From: Lacticaseibacillus chiayiensis
GTDB taxonomy: Bacteria > Bacillota > Bacilli > Lactobacillales > Lactobacillaceae
Direction of reading: 5' to 3'
Assembly: GCF_004123795.1 (NCBI RefSeq)
Contig: NZ_MSSM01000021.1
Location: forward strand, 1 to 64,000
Length of the DNA: 64,000 bases
Part shown: piece by piece, positions 17,859-27,619 of the stretch
Layout: every line of letters starts with the position of its first letter
How positions within the stretch are numbered: position 1 is the stretch's first letter
The notes under the pieces: model-generated
Databases searched by the model: none
Seen by the model: only the letters and a program-made list of their open reading frames with translations
Told to the model about the DNA's origin: nothing
Position numbers and translations under genes: made by a program

Positions 17859-18552
17859 GGCCGGCCTCCTTGCTGGCGAGACGATAACCTTTACCCTTAA
17901 CCGTTTCAATGAGTTCGGCCAAGCCGACCGGTGCCACCTTTTTGCGGAGTCGATTCATATTAACGGCCAAAGCATTGCGGTCGATAAATTCGTCGCCTTC
18001 CCACAATTTTTCGATCATGGCTTCGCGCGTGACAACTTCTCCATTGGCACTAAACAAAAGGCTCAGCAATTTCGTCTCGGTGGGTGTAATGTCAAGCACT
18101 TCGGTAGGCGATCGCAGCTGATTGTCGGTCGGCACAAGTGTAAACTCGCCGTGAGTTAAATTTGTTTCGGTTTGCTGGTACTGGTATGTCCGCCGCAACA
18201 TCCCCTGAATCTTGGCCAATAACACCGGTAACTCGATCGGCTTGGCTAAAAAATCATCGGCACCAAGGTTCATCGCCATCACGAGGTTCATATCATCACC
18301 GGAACTTGTCAAAAAAATGACTGGAACGTTGCTATGCTTACGTAATTCACTCAGCCAGTGGAAACCGTTAAAATAAGGCAAACTGATGTCCATAATGACC
18401 AAATCCGGTGCGGCCGCGCGAATTTCTTCATCAACACGATCAAATTTTTTAACTAGGTCAACGGTAAACGCCCAGCGATTTAGGTAGTTCCCGATCGTTT
18501 TAGCGATCACATCATCGTCTTCAACAATAAAAATTTTCTGTGGCATGCTCAT
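17851..18552 (-). CDS. BceR-type OmpR-family response regulator
   Basis: The 233-residue protein has a receiver domain (acidic EDDDV near the start, phospho-acceptor Asp in LVIMDISLP, Lys in FLAKP) and a C-terminal OmpR/PhoB winged helix (ITPTETKLLSLL, then VTREAMIEKLWEGDEFIDRN and GKGYRL). It normally activates its own transporter genes in response to cell-wall antibiotics. ATG at 18552 follows CGAGGGGAG. It is the first gene of the operon regulator-kinase-ATPase-permease. The 80-base gap to the divergent MFS gene holds an imperfect dyad CTGAAGTTAG (18603-18612) / CTGATTTCAG (18625-18634), a low-confidence operator candidate. Confidence 0.92.
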   Translation of the reverse strand: MSMPQKIFIVEDDDVIAKTIGNYLNRWAFTVDLVKKFDRVDEEIRAAAPDLVIMDISLPYFNGFHWLSELRKHSNVPVIFLTSSGDDMNLVMAMNLGADDFLAKPIELPVLLAKIQGMLRRTYQYQQTETNLTHGEFTLVPTDNQLRSPTEVLDITPTETKLLSLLFSANGEVVTREAMIEKLWEGDEFIDRNALAVNMNRLRKKVAPVGLAELIETVKGKGYRLASKEAGHD

Positions 18553-18643
18553 TGTGCTCCCCTCGTGGTGATTCTTGGGATTTTTTGATCTTTTGTTTTA
18601 CACTGAAGTTAGCTTCTATTTTAACTGATTTCAGGTGGTTAGG

Positions 18644-19846
18644 TTGGGACAATCGAAAATAGGCTGGCGAGGACAAACCGCTGCCTTTTTATTAAGTCAG
18701 AATTTATTTGTTTTCGGGACGTCGACGGTCTTCTTTGCGGTGCTTTGGGACATTGCTTTAAAAACGTCCTCAGGTGCCTGGATGACGTATGTATCGCTGG
18801 CAACTTCCTTACCGGCAATTTTAATTTCATTATCTGCGGGCGTTTTGGCGGATCGGTATAATCGCAAATGGCTGATTGTTCTCTCTGCAGTTGCCGTTAC
18901 TTTTTTGACGCTTGCTTTTGCCTATGTTTTTGCTTTTGTGACGCAAGAACTTTGGCTGTTGCTGGTGATCGCTGTTGTGCGTAGCTTTGGTAATGGTTTG
19001 GAGAATCCGGCAGCCAATGCCTTATTGCCGCAACTGGTACCCGCTAAGCAACTGACGCGGGTGAACGGGTATAACCAGATTATAATGGCACTCATGCTGG
19101 TGATGTCGCCGCTGTTGGCAGGCTATATTTTAAGCGATCTGGGGATTTTTTGGATTTTTATCGTGGATGCTTTGACCGCGGCGTTAGCGGTTCTTTGCTT
19201 GGGTGTGGTTCATGTACCGACACCGACTGTTCAGCACGATCGAGATAGCAAGCGCCAAAACGGCATCGCGGCCGGCTTGCGTTATGTCGGCCAGACACCG
19301 CTGCTGCTGGCATTTATGTTGTTTACCGGTGCTGCCTTTATTTTAATTGCCCCATCGTCACAACTCTCAACCTTATATGTGAATCGGACATTTGGCTCGG
19401 AAGTGTGGCATTTAACCTTCAATGAATGGTCGTGGACGATTGGTGCTGGTTTGGGCGGATTATTCATCGCCCGCCACAAAAAGTTTCGCGACCAGCTTGG
19501 CTTGATTGCCATTGGCTTTGCCGGCAGCGGCATTGCATTTGCGGAAATGGGTTTGAAGCAGCCATTTATCACTTATCTGTTCTTTATGTTTATTTCCGGT
19601 ATTTTTTACCCGTTAATCCAAGCCGGACAAACGATTTATCTGCAGGAAAATATCCCGGCAGACAAATTGGGCCGGGTGTTTTCGCTGTGGGCGATTTTAT
19701 CGACCGGGATTTATCCGATTGCAATGTTAGCATACGGACCACTGGCTGACTGGGTACCGATCGGGCGAATCTTCATCATCACAGGACTATTATTGGTTGG
19801 CGTTGCTTACTGGTTCTGGTGGCGGTTAAAGCAGTTGAGTTGGTGA
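18644..19846 (+). CDS. Major facilitator superfamily transporter (drug/efflux-like)
   Basis: The protein has about 12 hydrophobic spans and the MFS loop 2-3 motif GVLADRYNRKW, close to the MdfA/macrolide-efflux type (MFS_3, Mef-like). TTG at 18644 with AGGTGG just upstream gives about 400 residues; a GTG three codons earlier (18635) is possible but has no ribosome site. It is divergent from the bce-type regulator. Substrate cannot be inferred. It ends at a long bidirectional terminator shared with the converging nitroreductase gene. Confidence 0.85.
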   Translation: MGQSKIGWRGQTAAFLLSQNLFVFGTSTVFFAVLWDIALKTSSGAWMTYVSLATSLPAILISLSAGVLADRYNRKWLIVLSAVAVTFLTLAFAYVFAFVTQELWLLLVIAVVRSFGNGLENPAANALLPQLVPAKQLTRVNGYNQIIMALMLVMSPLLAGYILSDLGIFWIFIVDALTAALAVLCLGVVHVPTPTVQHDRDSKRQNGIAAGLRYVGQTPLLLAFMLFTGAAFILIAPSSQLSTLYVNRTFGSEVWHLTFNEWSWTIGAGLGGLFIARHKKFRDQLGLIAIGFAGSGIAFAEMGLKQPFITYLFFMFISGIFYPLIQAGQTIYLQENIPADKLGRVFSLWAILSTGIYPIAMLAYGPLADWVPIGRIFIITGLLLVGVAYWFWWRLKQLSW

Positions 19847-19875
19847 AGAAGACGTCAGCAGCGAATCTGCAAGAA

Positions 19876-19931
19876 GCAATCAAAAAGCGAATGATGCCGT
19901 GCGACTGCGGGGTCATTCGCTTTTTGATTGC
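19876..19931. terminator. Bidirectional terminator between MFS and nitroreductase genes
   Basis: A perfect 19-bp stem runs from 19876-19894 to 19913-19931 (core AAAAAGCGAATGA / TCATTCGCTTTTT) with an 18-base loop, and has A-runs and T-runs on either side. It lies between converging genes. Confidence 0.93.
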
Positions 19932-19978
19932 TACCAACAGCATTCGTCAGTTTGACGATCTGAACTGCTTTTATATGT

Positions 19979-20614
19979 TTATTTGAAAACGGTGACTTTA
20001 CTTGCTGGAATCCGATAAAGTGAATCCGGTGCGCTCTTAGGCTTACCCACGGCAATGAGCAGCGTTGGCATGAAATGCTCGGCATCAAGATCCAGTGCCG
20101 GTAAAATTTTCTCGTGGTCAAAGCCGGTCATGGCGCCAGTTTCATAGCCATAAGCTCGCGCAGCCAATATGAAGGACATAGCAGACAGACTGCTGTTTTG
20201 AATGATAAATTCGCGCAGTGCCTGTTTGTCGGTTTCAAACGATGCCACCAGCTTCTCGATCATGGGTTTTTGATGCTCAACGGCGCGGTCGGTTAGCAAG
20301 CCTGCCGCCGCTGCCCGCTTAAAAAGCTCTTCTTCAAACGGCCCTAAATCCAACTCGCCACCCACAAGCACCACCGCTGATGCCGATAGAATTTCCGGAG
20401 CATTCGTGCCTGCGACACTGGCAATTTTTTCTTTTGCAGCATTGGTTTGAGCGACAACAAAACGGGTCGGCTGCATGTTCAACGCACTAGGCGCCTTTGT
20501 CGCATAAGTAATCATCTGCAGCAATTCACCTTTGCTGATGGTAATTTCCGGATCAAATTCGCGTGCAGTGTGGCGTTTCATGACGACTTCATCAAAGTTA
20601 TTGTTTTCCAACAT
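19979..20614 (-). CDS. Nitroreductase family protein (FMN-dependent)
   Basis: The 211-residue product matches FMN-dependent nitroreductases: the N-terminal KRHTAREFDPEITIS segment, the FMN-binding ATKAPSALNMQPTRFVV stretch, and GYETGAMTGFDHEKI in the C-terminal half. These flavoproteins reduce nitro compounds or quinones with NAD(P)H; the natural substrate is unknown here. ATG at 20614 is chosen because AAGAGG lies 8 bases upstream. A copy of the palindromic repeat family lies immediately upstream, 20 bases from the start codon. Confidence 0.87.
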   Translation of the reverse strand: MLENNNFDEVVMKRHTAREFDPEITISKGELLQMITYATKAPSALNMQPTRFVVAQTNAAKEKIASVAGTNAPEILSASAVVLVGGELDLGPFEEELFKRAAAAGLLTDRAVEHQKPMIEKLVASFETDKQALREFIIQNSSLSAMSFILAARAYGYETGAMTGFDHEKILPALDLDAEHFMPTLLIAVGKPKSAPDSLYRIPASKVTVFK

Positions 20615-20633
20615 CAAATTCACCTCTTAGAAT

Positions 20634-20756
20634 GTGAGCGTGAGCCGGCGCGGTTAGAAGTCGGAGTGTAAGAGGCCTTGGGCGTGATGGCCCGGGCTTG
20701 GCCATCGCGACCGAGGTCCTTACATGCAGACTTCTGCGCCGGGGAACGCGTTAATG
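20634..20756. repeat. Palindromic repeat copy R1 (complete)
   Basis: This 123-bp imperfect palindrome begins GTGAGCGTGAGCCGGCGC and ends GCGCCGGGGAACGCGTTAATG in two halves that can pair (AGAAGTC with GACTTCT, CCGGCGC with GCGCCGG, GTGTAAG with CTTACAT). The centre carries a second dyad GATGGCC / GGCCATC. It matches R2 (48017-48143) and R3 (31922-32029) in reverse orientation. It lies between the nitroreductase start and the FAH-family gene. Confidence 0.8.
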
Positions 20757-20860
20757 TTTTTTGGACATCTTCAGGATACGCTAAATGTTGGCGTTTTCCT
20801 AGTGATATTTAAAAATGGTATAGGCCTTATAAGAAAAATGGAAGCGCCATGATTAGCCCG

Positions 20861-21658
20861 CTATGCCATCGTTAACTGTAATGCACCTAGTTCTGTAATC
20901 GCCGCTGTCAATTGATCCCCAGGCTTCAAAAAAATTTGCGGATCGCGGCCAACACCTGTACCACTCGGCGTTCCTGTGAAGATGAGATCGCCGGGCTGCA
21001 GTGCCACAATCCCACTAAGATAGTGGATTAATGTCGGCAGCTTAAAAATAAGTTGGTCCAAACTTGCCTGCTGCATCACCTGACCATTGACCGTTGTCGT
21101 GATTTGCAGCTGGTCCAAATTGGCGATCGTGTCCGGGGACGTGACCCACGGACCGATGGGTGAATAATTCTGAAACGACTTTGCCAAAGAAAACTGCGGT
21201 TCTGCATTGGCAAACTGAACTTCTCGGTCGCTTAAATCTTCGCCGACCATCAAGCCCGCGACGTGACGCATCGCCTCGCCTTCAGGAATATCACGGCCAC
21301 CACGACCGATCACCACGACTAACTCGGTTTCCCAATCGGTTTTGGGCCCATGCATGCGCACTGTGGCAGTCGGCTTGGCCAGCGAGCTGCTGAATTTGGT
21401 AAAAACGCTTGGAACCGTTGGCAGTTTGATGTGAATTTCCTGCGAATGATCCAAAAAGTTCATCCCGATCGCAAAAATCTGCTGGCTAGTCGTGATAGGT
21501 GCTTCCAGCTGATCAGCGGTAAATTGAAGTGTCGACCCGAGCCTCAAGGATTCAGACTGGGTTAAGGCGGTTAACACATCCGGCGCATTCGTAATTGGCT
21601 GTGCGGTCGACGCTGACGTGATCAGATGCGGCTGACCGTCAATGTTGGCAATTTTCAT
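20861..21658 (-). CDS. Fumarylacetoacetate hydrolase (FAH) family protein
   Basis: The 265-residue protein has the FAH catalytic core: IFAIGMNFLDHSQE, the metal-binding acidic residues in DWETELVVVIGRGGRDI, VAGLMVGEDLSDREVQF, and the C-terminal GDLIFTGTPSGTGVGRDP signature. Members hydrolyse or decarboxylate acylpyruvate-like metabolites (hydroxyhepta-dienedioate or oxaloacetate type); the actual substrate cannot be assigned. ATG at 21658 follows GAAAGGGAG. It stands alone between a repeat element and hisC, about 140 bases downstream of hisC on the same strand. Confidence 0.88.
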   Translation of the reverse strand: MKIANIDGQPHLITSASTAQPITNAPDVLTALTQSESLRLGSTLQFTADQLEAPITTSQQIFAIGMNFLDHSQEIHIKLPTVPSVFTKFSSSLAKPTATVRMHGPKTDWETELVVVIGRGGRDIPEGEAMRHVAGLMVGEDLSDREVQFANAEPQFSLAKSFQNYSPIGPWVTSPDTIANLDQLQITTTVNGQVMQQASLDQLIFKLPTLIHYLSGIVALQPGDLIFTGTPSGTGVGRDPQIFLKPGDQLTAAITELGALQLTMA

Positions 21659-21801
21659 TTGAAAAACTCCCTTTCAGAAGTATTAAGGCACGCTTTTAGT
21701 TTACTTCTGAATTGTCTCGGTGCCAAACTCATTGGCCATGGCAGATGCGTTAATTCGGGGTCACGCAAGGCATTGATCTAAGGATGGACATTGTTGGTCA
21801 C

Positions 21802-22893
21802 TCATTGAAGATTTAACTGAAAAGTTCGAATAACTTGTTGAACAGTCTGATTTTGGTTGGCGGTTCCAAAAGTGATCCTTAACCAGCCAGGCATGAGTCC
21901 GTCTCGAACAAGAAAGCCGTGCTGAAGCAATTGCTGCTTGAGAGCTTGCGCCTGATTGTGCGGTGCCTGAAAAAATTGAAAGTTCGTTTGGCTGGTATAG
22001 TGTGGCAGCACCATGTCAGTCAAAAAGGTTTCCCAGCTGCGACGTGCCTGCTGAACGCGGCTTCGCGTTGTCTGCACAAATGTCTGATCAGCTAATGCAG
22101 CTTGTGCACTCAATTGCGCGATGGCACTGAGGTTATAAGGTAAGCGTACCGCCTGAAGACAGGTAACCAACTGCTTTGGAAAAATACCAAAACCAACGCG
22201 AAAATTGGCCAGCCCGTAGATTTTGGAAAACGTACGTAAGACAACCAGATTGTTAAATTGCGGTAGCAGCCTGATTGCACTCGTGGCGGGATAATCATCG
22301 GTGAATTCGATATAAGCTTCATCAACCAGAACCAGTACATTTTCCGGCACTCGGCGCATGAACTGGGTTAAGGCCGTCAGTGACATCAGTGTACCGGTGG
22401 GATTGTTCGGGTTACATAACCACACCAGCTTGGTTCGCGGCGTGATTGTTTGCACCATCGCGTCTAGGTCGAAGTTGCCGTTTTCGGGTTGAACCGGGAC
22501 ATCCACCACCCTGGCGCCTTCAATCTCAGCATGTAACCGATATTCGGAAAACGTCGGCCAAGGCTCGACAACTTCGTCTCCCGGTTCCAAAAAGGCTCGG
22601 GCAATTAAGGCAATCACTTCGTCAAGGCCGTTGCCAAACACGAGTTGCTCACTTGCAACATGAAGTTGATCGGCAACCGACCTACGTAACTGACTGGCGT
22701 TACTATCGGGATAATCCCGACTTTGAGTGAAGTCCCAGTTAGCCACCGCCTGTCTGACTTCAGGACTGGTACCAAAAGGATTTTCGTTCGCCGACATTCG
22801 AACTAGGCTGGCTAATCCTAACTCTTTTTTTAAATCAGCTAGCGGTTTTTCGGGCGTGTAGGGTTGTAGATGCTTAACGGTGTGTTTAAGCAT
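21802..22893 (-). CDS. hisC: Histidinol-phosphate aminotransferase (his operon copy)
   Basis: HisC converts imidazole-acetol phosphate to histidinol phosphate with glutamate and PLP. The 363-residue class I aminotransferase shows ANENPFGTSPEVR, the substrate-binding CNPNNPTGT, DEAYIEF, and the PLP lysine in TFSKIYGLANFRVGF. It is the last gene of the histidine operon. It is separated from hisE by an 80-base spacer that contains a partial palindromic repeat (R4) right before its ribosome site (AAGGAGGAAG). A clear paralogue lies upstream of the operon at 29951-31048. Confidence 0.94.
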   Translation of the reverse strand: MLKHTVKHLQPYTPEKPLADLKKELGLASLVRMSANENPFGTSPEVRQAVANWDFTQSRDYPDSNASQLRRSVADQLHVASEQLVFGNGLDEVIALIARAFLEPGDEVVEPWPTFSEYRLHAEIEGARVVDVPVQPENGNFDLDAMVQTITPRTKLVWLCNPNNPTGTLMSLTALTQFMRRVPENVLVLVDEAYIEFTDDYPATSAIRLLPQFNNLVVLRTFSKIYGLANFRVGFGIFPKQLVTCLQAVRLPYNLSAIAQLSAQAALADQTFVQTTRSRVQQARRSWETFLTDMVLPHYTSQTNFQFFQAPHNQAQALKQQLLQHGFLVRDGLMPGWLRITFGTANQNQTVQQVIRTFQLNLQ

Positions 22894-22919
22894 GTTGCTT
22901 CCTCCTTGTATGCAAAAAA

Positions 22920-22972
22920 GTGAGCGTGAGCCAGCGTCGTTAGATGAGTGACTACCACAGGCTGTTCACCCA
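22920..22972. repeat. Palindromic repeat copy R4 (partial, inside the his operon)
   Basis: The segment begins GTGAGCGTGAGCCAGCGTCGTTAGATG in two parts like the left end of R1 and then diverges, with a short dyad GATGAGTGA / TTCACCCATC instead of the standard centre. The right end is missing. It occupies the gap between hisE and hisC. Confidence 0.6.
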
Positions 22973-23305
22973 TCAATATTTATTGATGCTGTTGCGTTCC
23001 TTCAGACGACTCATTTTGCCTTCGCGACTCGCCAATTCTTCTTCGATCTGATCAAGCGTGATACCGCGTTCAACCATCAGCACCAGAATGTGATAAGTCA
23101 GATCGGCCACCTCAAGGACAAAAGCGGCATCATCGGGATTTTTGGCTGCAACGATGACCTCGGTGCTTTCTTCGCCAACTTTTTTTAGCATCTTGTCCAG
23201 CCCTTTGGTGAAAAGATAATCCGTGTAGGAACCAGGACTCGGCTGGATTTGGCGTTCTTTGATAAGTTCATATAGTTCTGTGATACTTTGTTTGGCAGCT
23301 GTCAT
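22973..23305 (-). CDS. hisE: Phosphoribosyl-ATP pyrophosphatase
   Basis: HisE hydrolyses phosphoribosyl-ATP to phosphoribosyl-AMP and pyrophosphate, the second step of histidine synthesis. The 110-residue all-alpha protein of the MazG fold shows [20 protein letters not shown] with the ExxE metal site and [17 protein letters not shown] with the ExxD site. It is encoded separately from hisI, six bases behind it, with AAAGGAATG before its ATG. Confidence 0.93.
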   Translation of the reverse strand: MTAAKQSITELYELIKERQIQPSPGSYTDYLFTKGLDKMLKKVGEESTEVIVAAKNPDDAAFVLEVADLTYHILVLMVERGITLDQIEEELASREGKMSRLKERNSINKY

Positions 23306-23311
23306 GGCAGT

Positions 23312-23635
23312 TCATTCCTTTCTTGCATAAGCCCGATAAAAACAACTCGTGTGTCCGGTGTGGCAGGCAGGACCAGCTGGTAGAACCGATATCAGCAACG
23401 TATCCGCATCGCAATCAACCGCAATCGACTGGACTTTTTGGATGTTGCCGCTAGTTTCACCTTTGTGCCACAACGTTTGGCGACTGCGCGACCAAAACCA
23501 GGTTTCACCGGTTGCTAGGGTTCTCTCAAAACTTTCGGCATTCATGTACGCAACCATTAAAACCTGTTGGGTCCGTGCGTCTTGAATAACCGTTGTGATC
23601 AACCCTGATTCCTTCTTAAAATCAAGTGCTATCAT
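23312..23635 (-). CDS. hisI: Phosphoribosyl-AMP cyclohydrolase
   Basis: HisI opens the adenine ring of phosphoribosyl-AMP. The real start is ATG at 23635, overlapping the hisF stop (ATGA), which gives 107 residues; a long in-frame extension upstream lies inside hisF and is spurious. Metal and active-site motifs are visible: [27 protein letters not shown] and the cysteine motif [10 protein letters not shown]. Translational coupling to hisF is likely. Confidence 0.95.
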   Translation of the reverse strand: MIALDFKKESGLITTVIQDARTQQVLMVAYMNAESFERTLATGETWFWSRSRQTLWHKGETSGNIQKVQSIAVDCDADTLLISVLPAGPACHTGHTSCFYRAYARKE

Positions 23636-24390
23636 CGAACCGTCACCCTTGCTTGTTTTAAAACTGTTTTGACTTCGGGGATGGTCAATTGACAAAAATG
23701 GAAAATTGACGCGGCAAGACCGGCTGAAACGGTGGTCTCTTTGAACAAAATAACGAAATCTTCGGCGGAACCCGCCCCGCCGCTTGCGATAATGGGAACT
23801 GTCACCGCGGCACTTAACTGACGATACAAGGCTAAGTCGAAGCCTTCCTGCGTGCCATCGGCGTCCATTGACGTTACCAATAGCTCCCCTGCTCCAGCAT
23901 CGACTGCCTGTTTGGCCCACTGAATCGCATCAAGATCTACCGGTGCTCGGCCACCATTAATCGTGACCTGATAGCGTTGGCGTTCCGCCTGCCACCGCGT
24001 GTCAATGGCAACCACCACTGCTTGGCTGCCGAATGTCTCGGCACCGGCCGTGATGAGTGCGGGCTGCTTCACAGCGGCTGAGTTCAAGGCAATCTTGTCA
24101 GCTCCAGCGCGCAACAAGTCGTGCATATCGGCGACTGAGCGAATCCCACCGCCAACCGTGAGTGGCATGAAAACCTGCTCTGCCACTACGGCTACTGTTT
24201 GGGTCATTGTTTGGCGGGCGTCAGTCGTGGCAGTAATATCTAGGAAGACAAGTTCATCGGCTCCTTGGGCTTCATAAGCTTTGGCGATGGCAACCGGGTC
24301 ACCGACATCTTTGAGCTGAGTGAAATGAACGCCTTTTTTAACCCTTCCCTGATCGACATCAAGGCAGGGAATAATCCGTTTGGTCAGCAT
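23632..24390 (-). CDS. hisF: Imidazole glycerol phosphate synthase, cyclase subunit
   Basis: HisF is the TIM-barrel cyclase that combines PRFAR with ammonia from HisH to give imidazole-glycerol phosphate and AICAR. The 252-residue form begins [20 protein letters not shown] with the catalytic Asp of CLDVD, and has the second catalytic Asp in [10 protein letters not shown] and the phosphate site VGGGIRS. ATG at 24390 is preferred because GGAGG is 6 bases upstream; an ATG two codons earlier touches the ribosome site. The start lies within the end of hisA (32-base overlap). Confidence 0.95.
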   Translation of the reverse strand: MLTKRIIPCLDVDQGRVKKGVHFTQLKDVGDPVAIAKAYEAQGADELVFLDITATTDARQTMTQTVAVVAEQVFMPLTVGGGIRSVADMHDLLRAGADKIALNSAAVKQPALITAGAETFGSQAVVVAIDTRWQAERQRYQVTINGGRAPVDLDAIQWAKQAVDAGAGELLVTSMDADGTQEGFDLALYRQLSAAVTVPIIASGGAGSAEDFVILFKETTVSAGLAASIFHFCQLTIPEVKTVLKQARVTVR

Positions 24391-25108
24391 CGTCATCCTC
24401 CAATTCTTTGAGTTTGTTCAGATCAATTGCGCCAGTTTGCCACGCTTTGCCGATAATGGCGGCGTGAATGCCGGCTGCGCGCAAGGCGGTTAAGTCGTCC
24501 AACGTCCGAATACCGCCGCTGGCCGCAATGTCGAGCTGGGGCACGGTGTGTTGAAGCGCCCTCAGTAAATCAACATTCGGGCCTTGCATCGTGCCATCCC
24601 GGCCAATATCGGTCACGATTACCGTCTGCGCCCCGGTTGTCTGCACCGTTTGCATCACGTCCATGGCGCTTTGCTGAGTCGTAGTCAGCCAGCCGTTTGT
24701 GGCAACTTTGCCTGAGCGAACGTCAATGCCAACAACAATTCGCTGTGGTCCAAATTGAGTGACTGCCTGTGCGACTAGATCCGGATCCGTAATGGCGACG
24801 GAGCCAAGGACAAGGCGATTGATACCGGCTGTCAGATATTGACCCATCGTTACCAGATTGCGAATACCGCCACCAAGTTCGATAAACGCCGAGGTCTGTT
24901 GGCGAATGGCCTTGATGGCAGCTTGATTGATCGGTTGTTGAGCACGAGCGCCATCTAAATCAACCAGGTGTAGATGGGTTAGGCCGGCTGCGTTCAGCCG
25001 TGCCACTTGGTCTAGCGGGTCAGCGCTTAAACTGACGCGCTCATAGTCGCCTCGCGTTAAGCGGACGCTTTTGCCGGCTAATAAATCAATCGCTGGATAA
25101 AGTTGCAT
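24359..25108 (-). CDS. hisA: ProFAR isomerase (HisA)
   Basis: HisA isomerises ProFAR to PRFAR. The 249-residue beta/alpha barrel starts [20 protein letters not shown] with the catalytic Asp of AIDL, and shows [16 protein letters not shown] and the second catalytic Asp in [13 protein letters not shown]. Its last 32 bases overlap hisF, and its start overlaps the end of hisH by about 20 bases, as in tightly coupled his operons. Confidence 0.94.
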   Translation of the reverse strand: MQLYPAIDLLAGKSVRLTRGDYERVSLSADPLDQVARLNAAGLTHLHLVDLDGARAQQPINQAAIKAIRQQTSAFIELGGGIRNLVTMGQYLTAGINRLVLGSVAITDPDLVAQAVTQFGPQRIVVGIDVRSGKVATNGWLTTTQQSAMDVMQTVQTTGAQTVIVTDIGRDGTMQGPNVDLLRALQHTVPQLDIAASGGIRTLDDLTALRAAGIHAAIIGKAWQTGAIDLNKLKELEDDDADQTDYSLP

Positions 25109-25712
25109 GGTCGGTCATCTCCTTAAAACGCCGCAAGCCGGCAAGTCCAATCGCGCCGCTTTTTTCTGGGTGAAATTGCGTACCGAGAATATTTTGGCGC
25201 CGAACGATACTGGTCAGTGGTTGTCCATAATCGGTTGTGGCAAGTGTATACGCGCTTTTTGTCTGGACGTAATAAGAATGGACGAAATAAGTCGCTTGAT
25301 TGGCAAATCCTGTCGCAAATGGATCGTTTTGGGTCAGCGTGTTGGTGTTCCAGCCCATGTGCGGAATGGAGATGCCTGCTTTAGTCGGAATGGCGACCAC
25401 TTTTCCCGGGATGAGCTCCAAGCCTTGCGTTTCGCCAAACTCCTCGCTGCGGTCAAATAGCAGCTGCATGCCTAAGCAGATGCCGAGTAACGGTTTACCG
25501 GTGGCAGCAAAAGCCTGAATCACCGAAACGAGGTGTCTTTGCTGTAAGGCGTTCATGGCCGTTTTGAAGGCGCCCACGCCTGGCAGAATCAGGCCGTTTG
25601 CCGCCATGATAACGGTTGGATCGGCGGAAATCTGATTGTCAATCGCCAAATAGTCAAGCGCTTTTTTAACGTTAAGCGTGTTGCCGGTGTCATAGTCCAC
25701 GATGACGATCAT
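25086..25712 (-). CDS. hisH: Imidazole glycerol phosphate synthase, glutamine amidotransferase subunit
   Basis: HisH hydrolyses glutamine and channels ammonia to HisF. The 208-residue class I amidotransferase shows the nucleophile Cys in LLGICLGMQLLF, the oxyanion segment PGVGAF, and the catalytic His-x-Glu in TQFHPEKSG. ATG at 25712 overlaps the hisB stop codon and has GGAG upstream. Partner hisF lies two genes downstream in the same operon. Confidence 0.95.
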   Translation of the reverse strand: MIVIVDYDTGNTLNVKKALDYLAIDNQISADPTVIMAANGLILPGVGAFKTAMNALQQRHLVSVIQAFAATGKPLLGICLGMQLLFDRSEEFGETQGLELIPGKVVAIPTKAGISIPHMGWNTNTLTQNDPFATGFANQATYFVHSYYVQTKSAYTLATTDYGQPLTSIVRRQNILGTQFHPEKSGAIGLAGLRRFKEMTDHATLSSD

Positions 25713-26296
25713 CAAATCACTCCTTTGGTTGAAGGAATCCCCTCGACTGCTGGATTTTCGGCAACGGCCGCTTGCATGCTGCGACCAAACGCTTTGAATA
25801 AAGCCTCAATTTTATGATGGGTATTGCGTCCGTATAAAACGACGGCGTGCAAGTTAAACTCACCGGCAAAGGCAACTGCCTGAAAAAAGTCTTCGGTAAC
25901 TTCCGTGTCAAAGCCGCCCAGTCGTTGGTTGGTTAACTCGGCATCAAACACCAGGTATGCGCGGCCGGAGAGATCAACGACAACACGGGCCAGTGTCTCA
26001 TCCATTGGAACAAAGGCGCTACCAAAACGTTCAATCCCCGCTTTGTCACCGAGGGCCTGCTTAAAACAGTTGCCTAAGACAATTCCGGTATCTTCAATCG
26101 TGTGATGCGGGTCAACATCTAAGTCGCCTTGGGCTTTGAGCACCAGACCAAAGCGGCCATGTTTGGCAAATGCTTCCAGCATGTGGTCAAAAAAACCAAC
26201 GCCGGTATCAATGGCAATGCCGCTTTGCTGATCAAGATTAAGACTGACGGTAATCGTGGTTTCTTTGGTTGTACGTGTGATGGTGGCTGTACGCAT
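25712..26296 (-). CDS. hisB: Imidazoleglycerol-phosphate dehydratase
   Basis: HisB dehydrates imidazole-glycerol phosphate to imidazole-acetol phosphate. It is the monofunctional 194-residue form without a phosphatase domain. The Mn-binding histidine motifs [23 protein letters not shown] and the C-terminal [15 protein letters not shown] are present. It follows hisD by about 40 bases. Because this HisB lacks the phosphatase domain, histidinol-phosphate phosphatase must come from another gene, which is not in this window. Confidence 0.95.
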   Translation of the reverse strand: MRTATITRTTKETTITVSLNLDQQSGIAIDTGVGFFDHMLEAFAKHGRFGLVLKAQGDLDVDPHHTIEDTGIVLGNCFKQALGDKAGIERFGSAFVPMDETLARVVVDLSGRAYLVFDAELTNQRLGGFDTEVTEDFFQAVAFAGEFNLHAVVLYGRNTHHKIEALFKAFGRSMQAAVAENPAVEGIPSTKGVI

Positions 26297-26337
26297 GGGA
26301 AAATCTCCTTTTAGTTGAGTGACACGTTGGCAACGGT

Positions 26338-27618
26338 TTATCGGGCTGTCCGTTTTAAAATAGCTTCGGCATGACCGTCTAGTCCCTCGGTTCGCGCCAA
26401 CGTGACAATCGCATCAGCTTGCTGGGCTAGTGCTTGGGAACTGTACTGAATGAATTGCGTTCGTTTTATAAAGTCATAAACCCCTAGAGGTGAGAAAAAT
26501 CGCGCCGATCCGGCAGTTGGCAAAACATGGTTTGGTCCGGCCACATAATCGCCCACCGGTTCTGCGGCATTTTCGCCAAGGAAAACTGTACCGGCATGCT
26601 GAATTTGATTTAAGTAGGTGACCGGATCAGGCAATTGAACTTCCAAGTGTTCCGGAGCAATCGTGTTCATGAGGGTGAATGCAGCATCCGTGTCGTTAAC
26701 AACAGCGATAAATCCCTCATTCTTGATCGCAGTGCGTGCAATCGCAGCCCGCGGCAACGCTGTCAATTGAACATCGACTTGATCACTGACGGCCTGCGCC
26801 AGCTTTTCACTAGTTGTAACGAGCATCGCCCGGGCGTTGGGATCATGTTCTGCTTGCGATAAGAGATCGGCGGCTACCCGGACAGGATCTGCTGAACCAT
26901 CGGCAATAATTCCGATTTCTGATGGGCCGGCGATCATATCGATGGCCACTGTTCCAAAGACCTGTTTTTTGGCTTCTGCGACATATTGATTGCCTGGGCC
27001 CATAATTTTATCGACGTGTGGGATGGTTTCCGTACCGAAAGCCAAAGCCCCGATTGCCTGGGCGCCGCCGACCTGGTAAATTTCGTCAATATCAGCCAAT
27101 TTGGCAGCGGCCAAAATCACCGGATTAAGGCCCGCTTTTTGCGGCGGTGTCACCATGACAATTTTCTTGACACCTGCAAGTTTGGCCGGAATCGCCGTCA
27201 TGAGAATCGTTGACGGATAAGCAGCGGTACCCCCGGGAACGTATAAACCAACCGCATCAAGCGGCGTGACTTTTTGGCCGCGAATGATGCCTGGGGATGG
27301 ACTATCGATGAAGCCATTGCTGATTTCTAACCGGTGGTAACTTGTGATGTTGGTTTTGGCCAGGTTCAGCGCTGCTAATAATTCCGGTGATAAGTTTGTC
27401 AAGGCAGCATCAATTGTTGCTTGCGGAACGCGCAGGTCGTTGATTGAAACGTGGTCAAGTTGCTCGCTATAGTTGCGTAAAGCTGTGTCCCCTTGCGCTT
27501 TCACGGTTGCCAGAATCTCCTGTACGGTTGTTTGAACCGCAATATTTTGAGTTAGGTTTTGTTGGCGAGCGGCGACTTGTTGTTGGAGTTGGGTTAAAGT
27601 ACCGGTAAGAATTTTCAT
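26338..27618 (-). CDS. hisD: Histidinol dehydrogenase
   Basis: HisD oxidises histidinol to histidine in two NAD-dependent steps and needs Zn. The 426-residue protein has the family signatures: [17 protein letters not shown] for nucleotide/substrate binding, [25 protein letters not shown], and the catalytic Glu-His in APEHLEV. It starts one base after the hisG stop and is preceded by GAGG, so translation is coupled. Confidence 0.95.
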   Translation of the reverse strand: MKILTGTLTQLQQQVAARQQNLTQNIAVQTTVQEILATVKAQGDTALRNYSEQLDHVSINDLRVPQATIDAALTNLSPELLAALNLAKTNITSYHRLEISNGFIDSPSPGIIRGQKVTPLDAVGLYVPGGTAAYPSTILMTAIPAKLAGVKKIVMVTPPQKAGLNPVILAAAKLADIDEIYQVGGAQAIGALAFGTETIPHVDKIMGPGNQYVAEAKKQVFGTVAIDMIAGPSEIGIIADGSADPVRVAADLLSQAEHDPNARAMLVTTSEKLAQAVSDQVDVQLTALPRAAIARTAIKNEGFIAVVNDTDAAFTLMNTIAPEHLEVQLPDPVTYLNQIQHAGTVFLGENAAEPVGDYVAGPNHVLPTAGSARFFSPLGVYDFIKRTQFIQYSSQALAQQADAIVTLARTEGLDGHAEAILKRTAR

Positions 27619-27619
27619 G

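Noticed and set aside
23633-23920. Extended N terminus on hisI
   Set aside because: The extension lies wholly within hisF in another frame; the ATGA-overlapping start at 23635 gives the normal HisI length.
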